Assembly (NCBI GenBank): GCA_018262385.1
Contig: JAGSPQ010000231.1
Location: 1-6,268, forward strand
Length of the DNA stretch: 6,268 nt
Origin: Myxococcaceae bacterium
GTDB taxonomy: Bacteria > Myxococcota > Myxococcia > Myxococcales > Myxococcaceae
Direction of reading: 5' to 3'
Under the pieces are notes generated by a model, which was not told where the DNA came from, ran no database searches, and was given only the letters and a program-made list of their open reading frames with translations. How positions within the stretch are numbered: position 1 is the first letter of the stretch; every line of letters begins with the position of its first letter. Made by a program: the position numbers and the translations under genes. Positions 1 to 5,826 of the stretch are shown here, in pieces.

Positions 1-424
1 GGCGATCCGGCTGAAGGTGCAGATCGTGCTGCCGGTCGATCACGTCTGCGGCACGTCACCGGACGACAAGACCGAGGCGATCGAGGTGCCTGATCGCGCC
101 ATCCCCGCGCACCTGATGGGCCTCGACATCGGGCGGAAGTCGCGCGAGCTGTACAAGCAGCACATCCGCTCGGCGCGCACCGTGCTGTGGAACGGCCCGA
201 TGGGGCTGTTCGAGGTGAAGAAGTTCGAGGAAGGCACCCGGCAGATCGCCGAGGCGATGGCCGACAACCGGCAGGCCCAGACGGTGGTCGGCGGCGGCGA
301 CAGCGCGGCGGCGGTGAACGAGTTCGGGCTGGCCTCGAAGATGACCCATGTCTCGACGGGCGGCGGAGCGTCGCTCGAGTTCCTCGAAGGTAAAGAGCTG
401 CCTGGCATCAAGGCACTGGAGTAA
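1..424 (+). CDS. pgk: Phosphoglycerate kinase, C-terminal part (5' end outside window)
   Basis: Cytosolic glycolytic enzyme that transfers phosphate between 1,3-bisphosphoglycerate and ADP, giving 3-phosphoglycerate and ATP. Only the last 140 codons are present; the reading frame is open from base 2 to the left edge, so the start lies upstream. The nucleotide-binding C-terminal domain is recognisable from several family signatures: WNGPMGLFE (nt 188-214), [10 protein letters not shown] (nt 287-316) and the end signature [18 protein letters not shown] (nt 353-406), which carries the glycine-rich phosphate-binding turn. The protein ends a few residues after this motif, as the family normally does, so the 3' end is intact. 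The stop lies 6 bp before the tpiA ATG, which implies co-transcription and probably translational coupling. A gap gene upstream would be usual but cannot be seen. Identity is very secure. Confidence 0.97.
   Translation, partial: AIRLKVQIVLPVDHVCGTSPDDKTEAIEVPDRAIPAHLMGLDIGRKSRELYKQHIRSARTVLWNGPMGLFEVKKFEEGTRQIAEAMADNRQAQTVVGGGDSAAAVNEFGLASKMTHVSTGGGASLEFLEGKELPGIKALE
418..421 (+). promoter_or_regulatory. Ribosome binding site of tpiA, overlapping the end of pgk
   Basis: GGAG lies 9 nt before the ATG at 431 and runs into the last sense codon of pgk. An in-frame TTG at 425 would be only 3 nt from this site, so the ATG is the better start. The overlap suggests that ribosomes finishing pgk help to start tpiA. 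Confidence 0.6.
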
Positions 425-430
425 TTGCAC

Positions 431-1189
431 ATGCGTCGTTGCTTCATTGCCGGCAACTGGAAGATGAACAAGACGGTGGCCGAGTCGCTGGCCCTGGTGC
501 GCGAGCTGCGCGGCGCCGTCTCGATGGTCCGCGACCGGGTGGAGGTGGCGATCGCGCCGCCGTTCACCGCGCTGCAGGCGGTGGCGAAGGCGCTCGAGGA
601 CTCGAACATCGGGCTGGCGGCGCAGAACTGCCACTTCGAGGGTTCGGGCGCGTTCACCGGCGAGGTGGCGGCGCCGATGCTCAAGGAGGTCGGCTGCAGC
701 TGGGTGATCCTCGGGCACTCCGAGCGCCGGCAGTACTTCGGCGAGACGGACGAGGGCGTGAACAAGCGGATCGGCGCGGTGGTGAAGGCCGGGATGCTGC
801 CGATCGTCTGCGTCGGGGAGACCCTGGCCGAGCGCGAGGGGGGCAAGACGCTGGAGGTGGTGACCCGGCAGGTGAAGGGCTGCCTGGCCGGCTACTCGGC
901 GGTGCAGGGCGAGAAGTTCGTCCTCGCCTACGAGCCGGTGTGGGCGATCGGCACCGGGAAGACCGCCACCAGCCGGCAGGCGCAGGAAGTCCACGCCCAC
1001 ATCCGGATGCTGCTCAAGGAGCAGTGGGGCGCCGGGGTGGCCGATCAGGTGCGGATCCAGTACGGCGGCTCGGTGAAGGCGGACAACGCGGCCGAGCTGC
1101 TGGGCATGCCGGACATCGATGGAGCGTTGGTCGGGGGTGCGAGCCTCAAAGTGGCCGACTTCGCTGCAATCGTGAAGGCCAAGGGGTAG
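431..1189 (+). CDS. tpiA: Triosephosphate isomerase
   Basis: Interconverts dihydroxyacetone phosphate and glyceraldehyde 3-phosphate in the cytosol, feeding the pgk branch of glycolysis. The product is 252 residues, the usual length for this TIM-barrel family. The active site is complete: Asn9 and Lys11 in GNWKMNK, the electrophile His96 in [10 protein letters not shown], the catalytic base Glu168 in [12 protein letters not shown] (flexible loop 6 follows it), and the phosphate-binding YGGSV (211-215) and GALVGGASL (231-239). The chosen start is ATG at 431, with GGAG 9 nt upstream; the TTG at 425 would add only two residues and is poorly spaced. The gene lies 6 bp after pgk and 64 bp before secG, in the common pgk-tpiA-secG order. 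A 5-bp hairpin in the gap to secG has no T-tract, so read-through is expected. Nothing is abnormal. Confidence 0.98.
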   Translation: MRRCFIAGNWKMNKTVAESLALVRELRGAVSMVRDRVEVAIAPPFTALQAVAKALEDSNIGLAAQNCHFEGSGAFTGEVAAPMLKEVGCSWVILGHSERRQYFGETDEGVNKRIGAVVKAGMLPIVCVGETLAEREGGKTLEVVTRQVKGCLAGYSAVQGEKFVLAYEPVWAIGTGKTATSRQAQEVHAHIRMLLKEQWGAGVADQVRIQYGGSVKADNAAELLGMPDIDGALVGGASLKVADFAAIVKAKG

Positions 1190-1242
1190 TACGTGCAGTT
1201 GTTGCCGTAAGCGCGGCAGGTGTGCTTAAGACGCCGCCCTTC

Positions 1243-1247
1243 AGGAG
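1243..1247 (+). promoter_or_regulatory. Ribosome binding site of secG
   Basis: AGGAG ends 6 nt before GTG 1254. This is the best Shine-Dalgarno match in the window and fixes the non-ATG start of secG. Confidence 0.75.
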
Positions 1248-1253
1248 TTACCC

Positions 1254-1661
1254 GTGCTCATCTTTGCTTCAACCATCCACGTGTTGCTTTGCGTGTTCAT
1301 GATCTTCGTCATTCTCCTCCAGCCGGGGAAAGACGCGGGCATGGGCTCTGCGCTCGGCGGCGGAGCGGCGACCAGTGCGTTCGGCGGCCGCGGCGCGGTC
1401 ACCTTCCTCGGCAAGGTCACCGCGGTCTGCGCGGTCGGCTTCTTCCTCACCTCGCTGGGCCTCTCGTTCGTCGGGATGCGCTCGTCGGTGGCGGCAGGGC
1501 TGACGGCGGAGCCCGAGACGACCACCGCTCCGGTGAAGAAGGACGAGGCGAAGAAGGACGCGCCGGCGCCGACTGGGATGCAGCAGGGCGCCCCGGCGAC
1601 GGACGTGCCGCCGAGCAACGTCCCGGCTCCGCAGCCGACCGCTCCGGCCGGCCCGCAGTAA
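1254..1661 (+). CDS. secG: Protein-export membrane protein SecG, with long Pro/Ala-rich C-terminal tail
   Basis: Small inner-membrane subunit of the SecYEG translocon, which assists SecA-driven export. The 135-residue product has two hydrophobic segments (about 2-22 and 51-74). They are separated by the conserved SecG loop LLQPGKDAGMGSALGGG (21-37) and FGGRGAVTFLGK (43-54). The GTG start at 1254 is set by AGGAG 6 nt upstream. After the second membrane span, residues 78-135 form a low-complexity tail: first a charged stretch with a KKDEAKKDA near-repeat, then Pro/Ala/Gln-rich sequence to the stop. Many SecG proteins end soon after the second span, so this tail is long and probably disordered; its role is unknown. 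It lies 64 bp after tpiA and 47 bp before a tRNA-Leu. No clear promoter separates it from the tRNA, so co-transcription is likely. Family assignment is secure. Confidence 0.95.
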   Translation: MLIFASTIHVLLCVFMIFVILLQPGKDAGMGSALGGGAATSAFGGRGAVTFLGKVTAVCAVGFFLTSLGLSFVGMRSSVAAGLTAEPETTTAPVKKDEAKKDAPAPTGMQQGAPATDVPPSNVPAPQPTAPAGPQ

Positions 1662-1708
1662 GACGCTGGCGCGCGCGAAGATTTCTGGTAGTTGGCAGGG
1701 AGCAGCAA

Positions 1709-1790
1709 GCCCAGGTGGTGGAACTGGTAGACACACCAGCTTGAGGGGCTGGCGCCGAAAGGTGTAAGGGTTCGAATCCCTTCTTGGGCA
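1709..1790 (+). tRNA. tRNA-Leu, anticodon GAG
   Basis: A complete class II tRNA can be folded by eye. The acceptor stem is GCCCAGG (1709-1715) with CTTGGGC (1783-1789), including one G-T pair, and the discriminator is A1790. The anticodon stem is CCAGC/GCTGG (1736-1740, 1748-1752) around the 7-nt loop TTGAGGG, giving anticodon GAG at 1743-1745. A long variable arm CGCC-GAAA-GGTG (1753-1764) is typical of leucine. The T arm is AAGGG-TTCGAAT-CCCTT (1766-1782). The next bases are CTG, so the 3' CCA is not encoded and must be added by the CCA-adding enzyme. It should read CUC and CUU; CUC is used heavily in the neighbouring genes. It lies between secG and a strong terminator, and E. coli has the same order (secG-leuU). 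Confidence 0.97.
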
Positions 1791-1796
1791 CTGCAA

Positions 1797-1825
1797 GGCT
1801 CCCGTAACCGGGGGCCTTTTTTTTT
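1797..1825 (+). terminator. Rho-independent terminator after tRNA-Leu
   Basis: An 8-bp stem, GGCTCCCG (1797-1804) with CGGGGGCC (1809-1816), contains one T-G pair, closes a TAAC loop and is followed at once by nine T residues (1817-1825). It starts 6 nt after the tRNA and should end the pgk-tpiA-secG-tRNA transcript. There is no T-tract in the opposite direction, so it acts on the + strand only. Confidence 0.93.
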
Positions 1826-1859
1826 CTGCAGTCGGCGTCGACCGGGGTATCTGGGCCTC

Positions 1860-2396
1860 ATGCTCAACCGCTCGATCCTGGCTGTGTGCGTGGTGGCTCT
1901 CTCGGGTTGCCAGCCGTGGAAGGTAGTTCGCGAAGCCGACGCCAACCCACTGGCCGGCAAGACCAGCGTCGGGCTGCAGTGGCTCGAGTGGAGCGGGGTG
2001 TGGGTCGACGGCGTGCCCGAAGAGGCCTGGGCCTCGAGCCATGACGACTGGATGAAAGACTGGGCGGCCAACAAGTCGGTCGGCGCGTCGTCATTCCGCA
2101 AGGGCCTGTCTGACCGGCTGGCCGGCGGGACGCTGTCGTTGTTGACCAAGCCCGACCCCACCGGCTCGGCGCTGCTGCTGCGGCCCACGGTGGTGGAGCT
2201 GACGACGGGCGGCTGGAAGCCGACGTCGCTGAAGATCTCGGTGCTGGTGCTCGATGGCAAGGGCACCCCCCTCGAGGAGATCTCGACGGTGGCGAAGTCG
2301 AAGAACGACGGGAGCTTCGAAGGTCGGCTGGCGGAAGCGGCTGCGCTCGCCGGTCAAAACGTCGCCAGCTACCTCCAGCAGCGCTCGAAGAACTGA
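1860..2396 (+). CDS. Small Trp-rich putative lipoprotein of unknown function
   Basis: Not recognised as a named family. The 178-residue product starts with a short positively charged N-region (MLNR), a hydrophobic core and the lipobox LSGC, so Cys17 is the probable lipidated residue. Gln at +2 does not signal inner-membrane retention under the E. coli rule, so the outer membrane is plausible. The mature part has eight Trp, clustered at 41-48 and 57-68. The pattern looks like strands (37-50), a helix (78-88), paired strands (104-145) and a C-terminal amphipathic helix (155-174). This helix-strand-strand-helix order loosely recalls small periplasmic lipoproteins such as YajG or DUF4410-type proteins, an inference from shape only. 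The gene starts 34 bp after a terminator, so it needs its own promoter; none is convincing and no good Shine-Dalgarno is seen. It converges on the Hsp70-like gene, 15 bp away. Confidence 0.8.
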   Translation: MLNRSILAVCVVALSGCQPWKVVREADANPLAGKTSVGLQWLEWSGVWVDGVPEEAWASSHDDWMKDWAANKSVGASSFRKGLSDRLAGGTLSLLTKPDPTGSALLLRPTVVELTTGGWKPTSLKISVLVLDGKGTPLEEISTVAKSKNDGSFEGRLAEAAALAGQNVASYLQQRSKN

Positions 2397-2403
2397 CTTC
2401 GCC

Positions 2404-2427
2404 CCGCGCGCTCAACTCGCCGCGCGG
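2404..2427. terminator. GC-rich hairpin between convergent genes, possible two-way terminator
   Basis: CCGCGCG (2404-2410) pairs fully with CGCGCGG (2421-2427) around a 10-nt loop that contains the stop codon (2412-2414) of the - strand Hsp70-like gene. It starts 8 bp after the lipoprotein stop. Neither side has a T-tract, so it is not a classical intrinsic terminator; a transcript-end barrier for both genes is an inference from its position. Confidence 0.4.
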
Positions 2428-3917
2428 CCGGCGACCTTGAAGGTCCGGGTGTAGCCGTCGTCGAGCACGGTGAGCGCGACCTCCAGCGTCCCGGCAGCGG
2501 TGCAGCGGTAGCGCTCCTCGACCACCGGCCCGTCGTGCGCCAGGCGCTGGACGGCGACGTTCTGCAGATCGCCGCGGGCGCGCAGCCCCGGCTCGAAGGC
2601 GAAGCGGATCTCGTCCCACGGCGCGACGTCGCCATCGGGGCGGCCGTCCTTCAGATCTCCGCACTCGACGAACCGGAAGTGGCCGACGTTGTGCGCCGCC
2701 CGGTAGCGCCGCACCGCCTCCAGCGGCGGCTCGCCCTTGCTGGGGACCCGGCTGTCCTTGGGGAAGATCGGGTCGAAGCGCACCTCGGCGCCGCGGGCGC
2801 TCTCGCGGAAGACTCCGAAGTGCCGGGTGAGGCAATCCGACAGCTCATAGCCGGCGCCCTCGTCGAGGAAGATCGCCAGGCCGATCGCCGCGGCCGCGAA
2901 CGGATGCGCCGAGCGCTTCACCCGGTGCTCGCCGAACCGCTCGCGCAACAGCCGGGGCACGAGGGGAAAGCCGCTCGCTCCCCCGACGGCGTAGATGCCG
3001 GCCACTTCGCTCCAGCCCACTCCGTCGCGCGCGATCACCGGCTCCATCGCCTCGATCGACCTCGTCACCAGCGCAAGCGTGGCGGCGAACACCTCGTCGA
3101 TCGGCAGCACCAGCGGCGGCTTGTCGAACGCGGTCAGATCCACCGTGAGCCGCCGGCTGTTGGGCGAGATGCCGTCCTTCGCGCCGCGGCACTCGTCGAG
3201 CAGGGCCGACCGCTGCGCCTCGCTCAACGTCCCCAGCCCGGCGCGCGCGATCACCAGCTCGGCGATCGCCCCGTCGAAGTCGTCGCCGCCCAGCCGCGAG
3301 ACCCCGGCGCTGGCGACGACGCGACTGGCGTGCCCGGCGAGGTGGATCAGCGAAGCATCGAAGGTCCCGCCGCCCAGGTCGTAGACGACGACGTGCTCGC
3401 GCTTCGAGGTGAGGGTGGTCGAGAAGCGGTGGGCGTACTCGAACCCCGCGGCCGACGGCTCGTTGAGCAGCGCGTTCACCTCGAACCCGGCGCGGCCGAA
3501 GGCGTCCATGGTGAGGAACCGCTGCGCGCTCGACGCGTTGGCCGGCACGCTCACCGCGGCCTGCAGCGGCTCGCCCTTCTTCAGCCCGGCATTCGAGCGC
3601 GCCGTCAGCTCTTCGCGGACGTGGCCGAGGAACGAGGTCAGCAGGTCGGCGATCTTGAACGGGTGGCCGCCCACCACCACCTCGGTCAGCGGGCCGGCGT
3701 CGGCCAGGAGCCGCTTGAAGGATCGCAGCAGCGCCCACTTCGGATCGCGCGCGACTGCGACCGCCGCTTCGCCGAAGCACAGCGCGGCGTCCGCGCGGCG
3801 CACCGCAATCACCGAGGGGATCGCAGTGGCGCCGTCGAAGGCCACCACCGGGTAGTTGCCGCGATCGGCGAACGCCGCGACGGTGTTGGTGGTGCCGAAA
3901 TCGATGCCGAGCTTCAT
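2412..3917 (-). CDS. Hsp70-family (DnaK-like) protein without the helical lid
   Basis: ATP-binding protein of the actin/Hsp70 superfamily, 501 residues. The nucleotide-binding domain (about 1-352) keeps the DnaK landmarks: phosphate-1 loop LGIDFGTTNT (3-12), SFKRLL with a lysine near the DnaK Lys70 position (66-71), NEPSAAGFEYA (152-162), phosphate-2 loop VVYDLGGGTFDASL (177-190), GGDDFDGAI (210-218) and adenosine motif YAVGGASGFPLV (309-320). A linker-like stretch, ELSDCLTRHFGV (358-369), leads into a short beta-rich region (370-501). DnaK is about 640 residues long; the alpha-helical lid and acidic C-terminus are absent, so ordinary client holding is doubtful. No dnaJ or grpE lies nearby. 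It is probably soluble, as no signal peptide is seen. ATG 3917 was chosen because the glycine-rich loop follows directly; a TTG at 3926 would add three residues. Neither start has a clear Shine-Dalgarno. It is divergent from an ATP-grasp gene across 35 bp. Client and partner are unknown. Confidence 0.9.
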   Translation of the reverse strand: MKLGIDFGTTNTVAAFADRGNYPVVAFDGATAIPSVIAVRRADAALCFGEAAVAVARDPKWALLRSFKRLLADAGPLTEVVVGGHPFKIADLLTSFLGHVREELTARSNAGLKKGEPLQAAVSVPANASSAQRFLTMDAFGRAGFEVNALLNEPSAAGFEYAHRFSTTLTSKREHVVVYDLGGGTFDASLIHLAGHASRVVASAGVSRLGGDDFDGAIAELVIARAGLGTLSEAQRSALLDECRGAKDGISPNSRRLTVDLTAFDKPPLVLPIDEVFAATLALVTRSIEAMEPVIARDGVGWSEVAGIYAVGGASGFPLVPRLLRERFGEHRVKRSAHPFAAAAIGLAIFLDEGAGYELSDCLTRHFGVFRESARGAEVRFDPIFPKDSRVPSKGEPPLEAVRRYRAAHNVGHFRFVECGDLKDGRPDGDVAPWDEIRFAFEPGLRARGDLQNVAVQRLAHDGPVVEERYRCTAAGTLEVALTVLDDGYTRTFKVAGRAAS

Positions 3918-3945
3918 CGCGGACAAACTATCAGGATGACCGCGA
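3917..3945. promoter_or_regulatory. Inverted repeat in the divergent Hsp70/ATP-grasp gap, possible operator
   Basis: TCGCGG (3917-3922) and CCGCGA (3940-3945) form a perfect 6-bp inverted repeat with a 17-bp spacer, the most AT-rich stretch in the area. The left arm overlaps the first base of the Hsp70 start codon and the right arm overlaps the GAAGG ribosome binding site of the ATP-grasp gene. A protein bound here could affect both genes. On the - strand, GATAGT (3932-3927) is a weak -10-like match. The repeat is seen; its function is inferred, and six GC-rich base pairs can occur by chance. Confidence 0.3.
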
Positions 3946-3948
3946 AGG
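3944..3948 (+). promoter_or_regulatory. Ribosome binding site of the ATP-grasp gene
   Basis: GAAGG lies 4 nt before GTG 3953 and 13 nt before the alternative in-frame GTG 3962. The spacing is short for the first and too long for the second, so 3953 is preferred, with moderate certainty. Confidence 0.5.
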
Positions 3949-3952
3949 TAGT

Positions 3953-5206
3953 GTGCGTGTCGTGCCCCACATCGCGTTCGTCGCCCCGCACTTTCTCGAG
4001 AACACCAACCGCTACCTGAGCGCCTTCGCCGGCCTCGAGGGGGTGAAGCTGTCGGTCATCAGCGCCGACCCCGCCTCGGCGCTGCCGGCCGCCCTCGCCG
4101 AGAAGATCGCCGGGCACTACCGGGTGCAGAACGTGGGCGACGGCGCCCAGCTCGCCCGGGCGGCCCGAGCGCTGAAGGCCTCGGCCGGCCCGATCGATCG
4201 GCTGTCCGGCGCGCTCGAGCAGCTGCAGTTGCCGATGGCGGAGGCGCGCGACCTCGCCGGAATTCCCGGCATGGGCCTGCAGATCGCCCAGCGCTTCCGC
4301 AACAAGGACCTGATGAAGCAGGTGCTGCGGGCCCACGGAGTCCCCGTCGCGCAGAGCGCCCTCGTCTCGTCCTTCGAGGAGCTGCGCCGCTTCGTGCGGA
4401 AGGTCGGCTTCCCGATCATCGTCAAGCCCCAGGCCGGCCTCGGGGCGCGGTCCACCGAGCGGGTCGAGACCGAGGCCGACCTCGAGGCGCTGCCCGGCCT
4501 CGGGCTGACCCCGACCCATCACCGCCCGCTGCAGGCCGAGCAGTTCGTGGTCGCGCGCGAGCACACCTGCGAGACGGTGAGCATTCACGGCAAGGGCGTG
4601 TGGCGCTCGGGGACCCGCTACTTCCCCAGCCCGCTCGAGGTGCTCGAGACGCCGTGGGTCCAGTACTGCGTGCTGCTGCCGCTGGAGGCCGAGCCGACCT
4701 GGACGAAGTTCGCGCCGGTCAACGAGGCCGCGCTCCAGGCGCTGTTCGGCCCCAACCCCCAGGTGACCGGCACCGCGCTCACCCACATGGAGTGGTTCCT
4801 CTGCGAGGACGGCGCGATGCTGGTCAACGAGGTCGGCGCGCGGCCCCCCGGCGTCCACATCATGCCGCTGATGGGCCTCACCCACGGAGGGGTGGACATG
4901 ATCTCCGCCTGGGCCGAGCTGATCGCGTTCGATCGCTTCACCCCGCGCGCGCGCACCTGCGCGGGAGGCGCCGCCTTCTTCCGGGGGCAGGGCCGCGGAG
5001 ATCGGATCGTCAGCGTCGAGGGGGTGGAGAAGGCGATCGAGCTGGCGGGCGGCGCGCTGGTCGAGCTGCGCGCGCCGAAGGTCGGCCAGCCGCGCGCTTC
5101 CGGCTACGAGGGCGAGGGGTGGGCGACGGTGAAGCACCCGACCACCGAGGGCGCGAAGCAGGCGCTGCTGTCGCTCGTTCAGAACGTGCAGGTGCGGTAC
5201 GGCTGA
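3953..5206 (+). CDS. ATP-grasp domain protein, probable carboxylate-amine (or thiol) ligase
   Basis: Soluble 417-residue protein with the ATP-grasp layout; these enzymes form an acyl-phosphate from ATP and a carboxylate, then join it to an amine or thiol. An N-terminal Rossmann-like part (5-40) starts HIAFVAPHFLENTNRYLSAF. The ATP-grasp core begins with NKDLMKQVLRAHGVPVA (117-133), followed by the nucleotide-binding lysine and glycine-rich loop FPIIVKPQAGLGARSTER (153-170). EQFVVAREHTCETVS (196-210) fits the hinge region. HMEWFLCEDG (278-287) and LVNEVGARPPG (290-300) supply the expected Mg-binding Glu280, Glu293 and Asn292. The C-terminal 80 residues resemble the closing domain of amino-acid/peptide ligases of this superfamily. 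The substrate cannot be read from the sequence and no clear biosynthetic partner is adjacent. The start is GTG 3953; GTG 3962, giving a product beginning MPHIAFV, is the alternative. It diverges from the Hsp70-like gene and meets the Cys-rich lipoprotein gene tail to tail, 5 bp apart. Confidence 0.88.
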   Translation: MRVVPHIAFVAPHFLENTNRYLSAFAGLEGVKLSVISADPASALPAALAEKIAGHYRVQNVGDGAQLARAARALKASAGPIDRLSGALEQLQLPMAEARDLAGIPGMGLQIAQRFRNKDLMKQVLRAHGVPVAQSALVSSFEELRRFVRKVGFPIIVKPQAGLGARSTERVETEADLEALPGLGLTPTHHRPLQAEQFVVAREHTCETVSIHGKGVWRSGTRYFPSPLEVLETPWVQYCVLLPLEAEPTWTKFAPVNEAALQALFGPNPQVTGTALTHMEWFLCEDGAMLVNEVGARPPGVHIMPLMGLTHGGVDMISAWAELIAFDRFTPRARTCAGGAAFFRGQGRGDRIVSVEGVEKAIELAGGALVELRAPKVGQPRASGYEGEGWATVKHPTTEGAKQALLSLVQNVQVRYG

Positions 5207-5211
5207 CCGGC

Positions 5212-5826
5212 CTACTTGACGAAGACCCGGCACTGCACGTCGGTCACATACGGCACCAGCGTCGCCGCGCACGACCGGGCGTACCCCGCATCTCCCAGCG
5301 TCGACATCCCGAGCAGCCCGCACTCGTAGTCGAGCGCCCCCTTGGCCACGCACGCGCCGCCGTCGTAGCCGGGGAAGGCCTCCTCGAGCAGGCGGGGCAG
5401 GGTGGTGGTGACGACGACCTCGTCGCAGAAGCTCTTCTCTTCGAACGGCTGGGCCGGCTTGGCCGAGAGCTTGGTGAGGTCGCAGCCACAGGCGACGCAC
5501 GCGCCCAGCGTCGGGTACACGCCCGGGGTGGTGATCGGGTAGAGGACGCACTCGCCGCGACAGACCTTGCCCAGCTGGACGTAGCCGGTGAGCGCCGCGC
5601 ACTTGCCGACCCCGCCGCCGTCCCAGACCCCGCAGCTGCCCGCGTCTGGCTCGACGCCCGCGTCCTTCCGGCCGGCGTCCACCCCCCCATCGCGGCCGCC
5701 ACCGTCGCGCAGCCCGCCGTCGGGCAGCCGGCTGCAGCGAATGCCGACGCACTCCTCGACCGGGACGAAGCAGTTGCAGCCCGAGAGGGCGAAGGCGCAC
5801 AGCAGCAGCAGGAAGCGATCCGTCAT
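5212..5826 (-). CDS. Cysteine-rich putative lipoprotein with Asp-Gly/Asp-Ala-Gly tract
   Basis: Unrecognised 204-residue exported protein. The N-terminus MTDR, a Leu/Phe/Ala core and the lipobox ALSGC place the lipid on Cys17; Asn at +2 does not signal inner-membrane retention under the E. coli rule, so an outer-membrane location is possible. Fifteen further cysteines follow (19, 26, 31, 65, 76, 89, 93, 110, 113, 115, 134, 159, 169, 186, 199), which suggests several disulphides in the periplasm or at the cell surface. Residues 36-63 are a linker with DGG at 36, 41 and 46 and DAG at 50, 55 and 61; such tracts are typical of myxobacterial surface proteins. It contains no catalytic motif I can name. 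Its ATG overlaps the stop of the upstream cyclase gene (ATGA), and no Shine-Dalgarno precedes it, so translation probably depends on the cyclase. A sensor or structural role beside the cyclase is a guess. Confidence 0.85.
   Translation of the reverse strand: MTDRFLLLLCAFALSGCNCFVPVEECVGIRCSRLPDGGLRDGGGRDGGVDAGRKDAGVEPDAGSCGVWDGGGVGKCAALTGYVQLGKVCRGECVLYPITTPGVYPTLGACVACGCDLTKLSAKPAQPFEEKSFCDEVVVTTTLPRLLEEAFPGYDGGACVAKGALDYECGLLGMSTLGDAGYARSCAATLVPYVTDVQCRVFVK

Noticed and set aside
56..1000. 314- and 268-codon open frames on the - strand opposite pgk and tpiA
   Set aside because: They lie antisense to two well-proven glycolytic genes, have low-complexity Arg/His-rich translations and show no family similarity.
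1203..1218. Small hairpin TGCCG-TAAGCG-CGGCA between tpiA and secG as a terminator or attenuator
   Set aside because: Only 5 bp, no T-tract, and the genes are expected to be co-transcribed.
1202..1230. Promoter for secG: TTGCCG, 17 bp, CTTAAG
   Set aside because: The -10 hexamer matches only 3 of 6 consensus bases. In a GC-rich genome this is not enough to claim a promoter.
2535..4019. 494-codon open frame on the + strand opposite the Hsp70-like gene
   Set aside because: Its translation is dominated by Arg, Ala, Gly and Leu with no family motif, while the - strand frame has complete Hsp70 signatures. GC-rich third positions remove stops from the antisense frame.
5184..5240. 8-bp inverted repeat ACGTGCAG / CTGCACGT centred on the convergent junction at 5212
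   Set aside because: Both arms lie in coding sequence and the 41-nt loop makes a terminator unlikely. A few 8-bp repeats at this range are expected by chance in a window of this size.
3914..5800. 628-codon open frame on the - strand opposite the ATP-grasp gene and crossing two genes
   Set aside because: It runs across the ATP-grasp gene and part of the lipoprotein gene in another frame, is rich in Arg and low in recognisable structure, and has no motif. It is a shadow frame.
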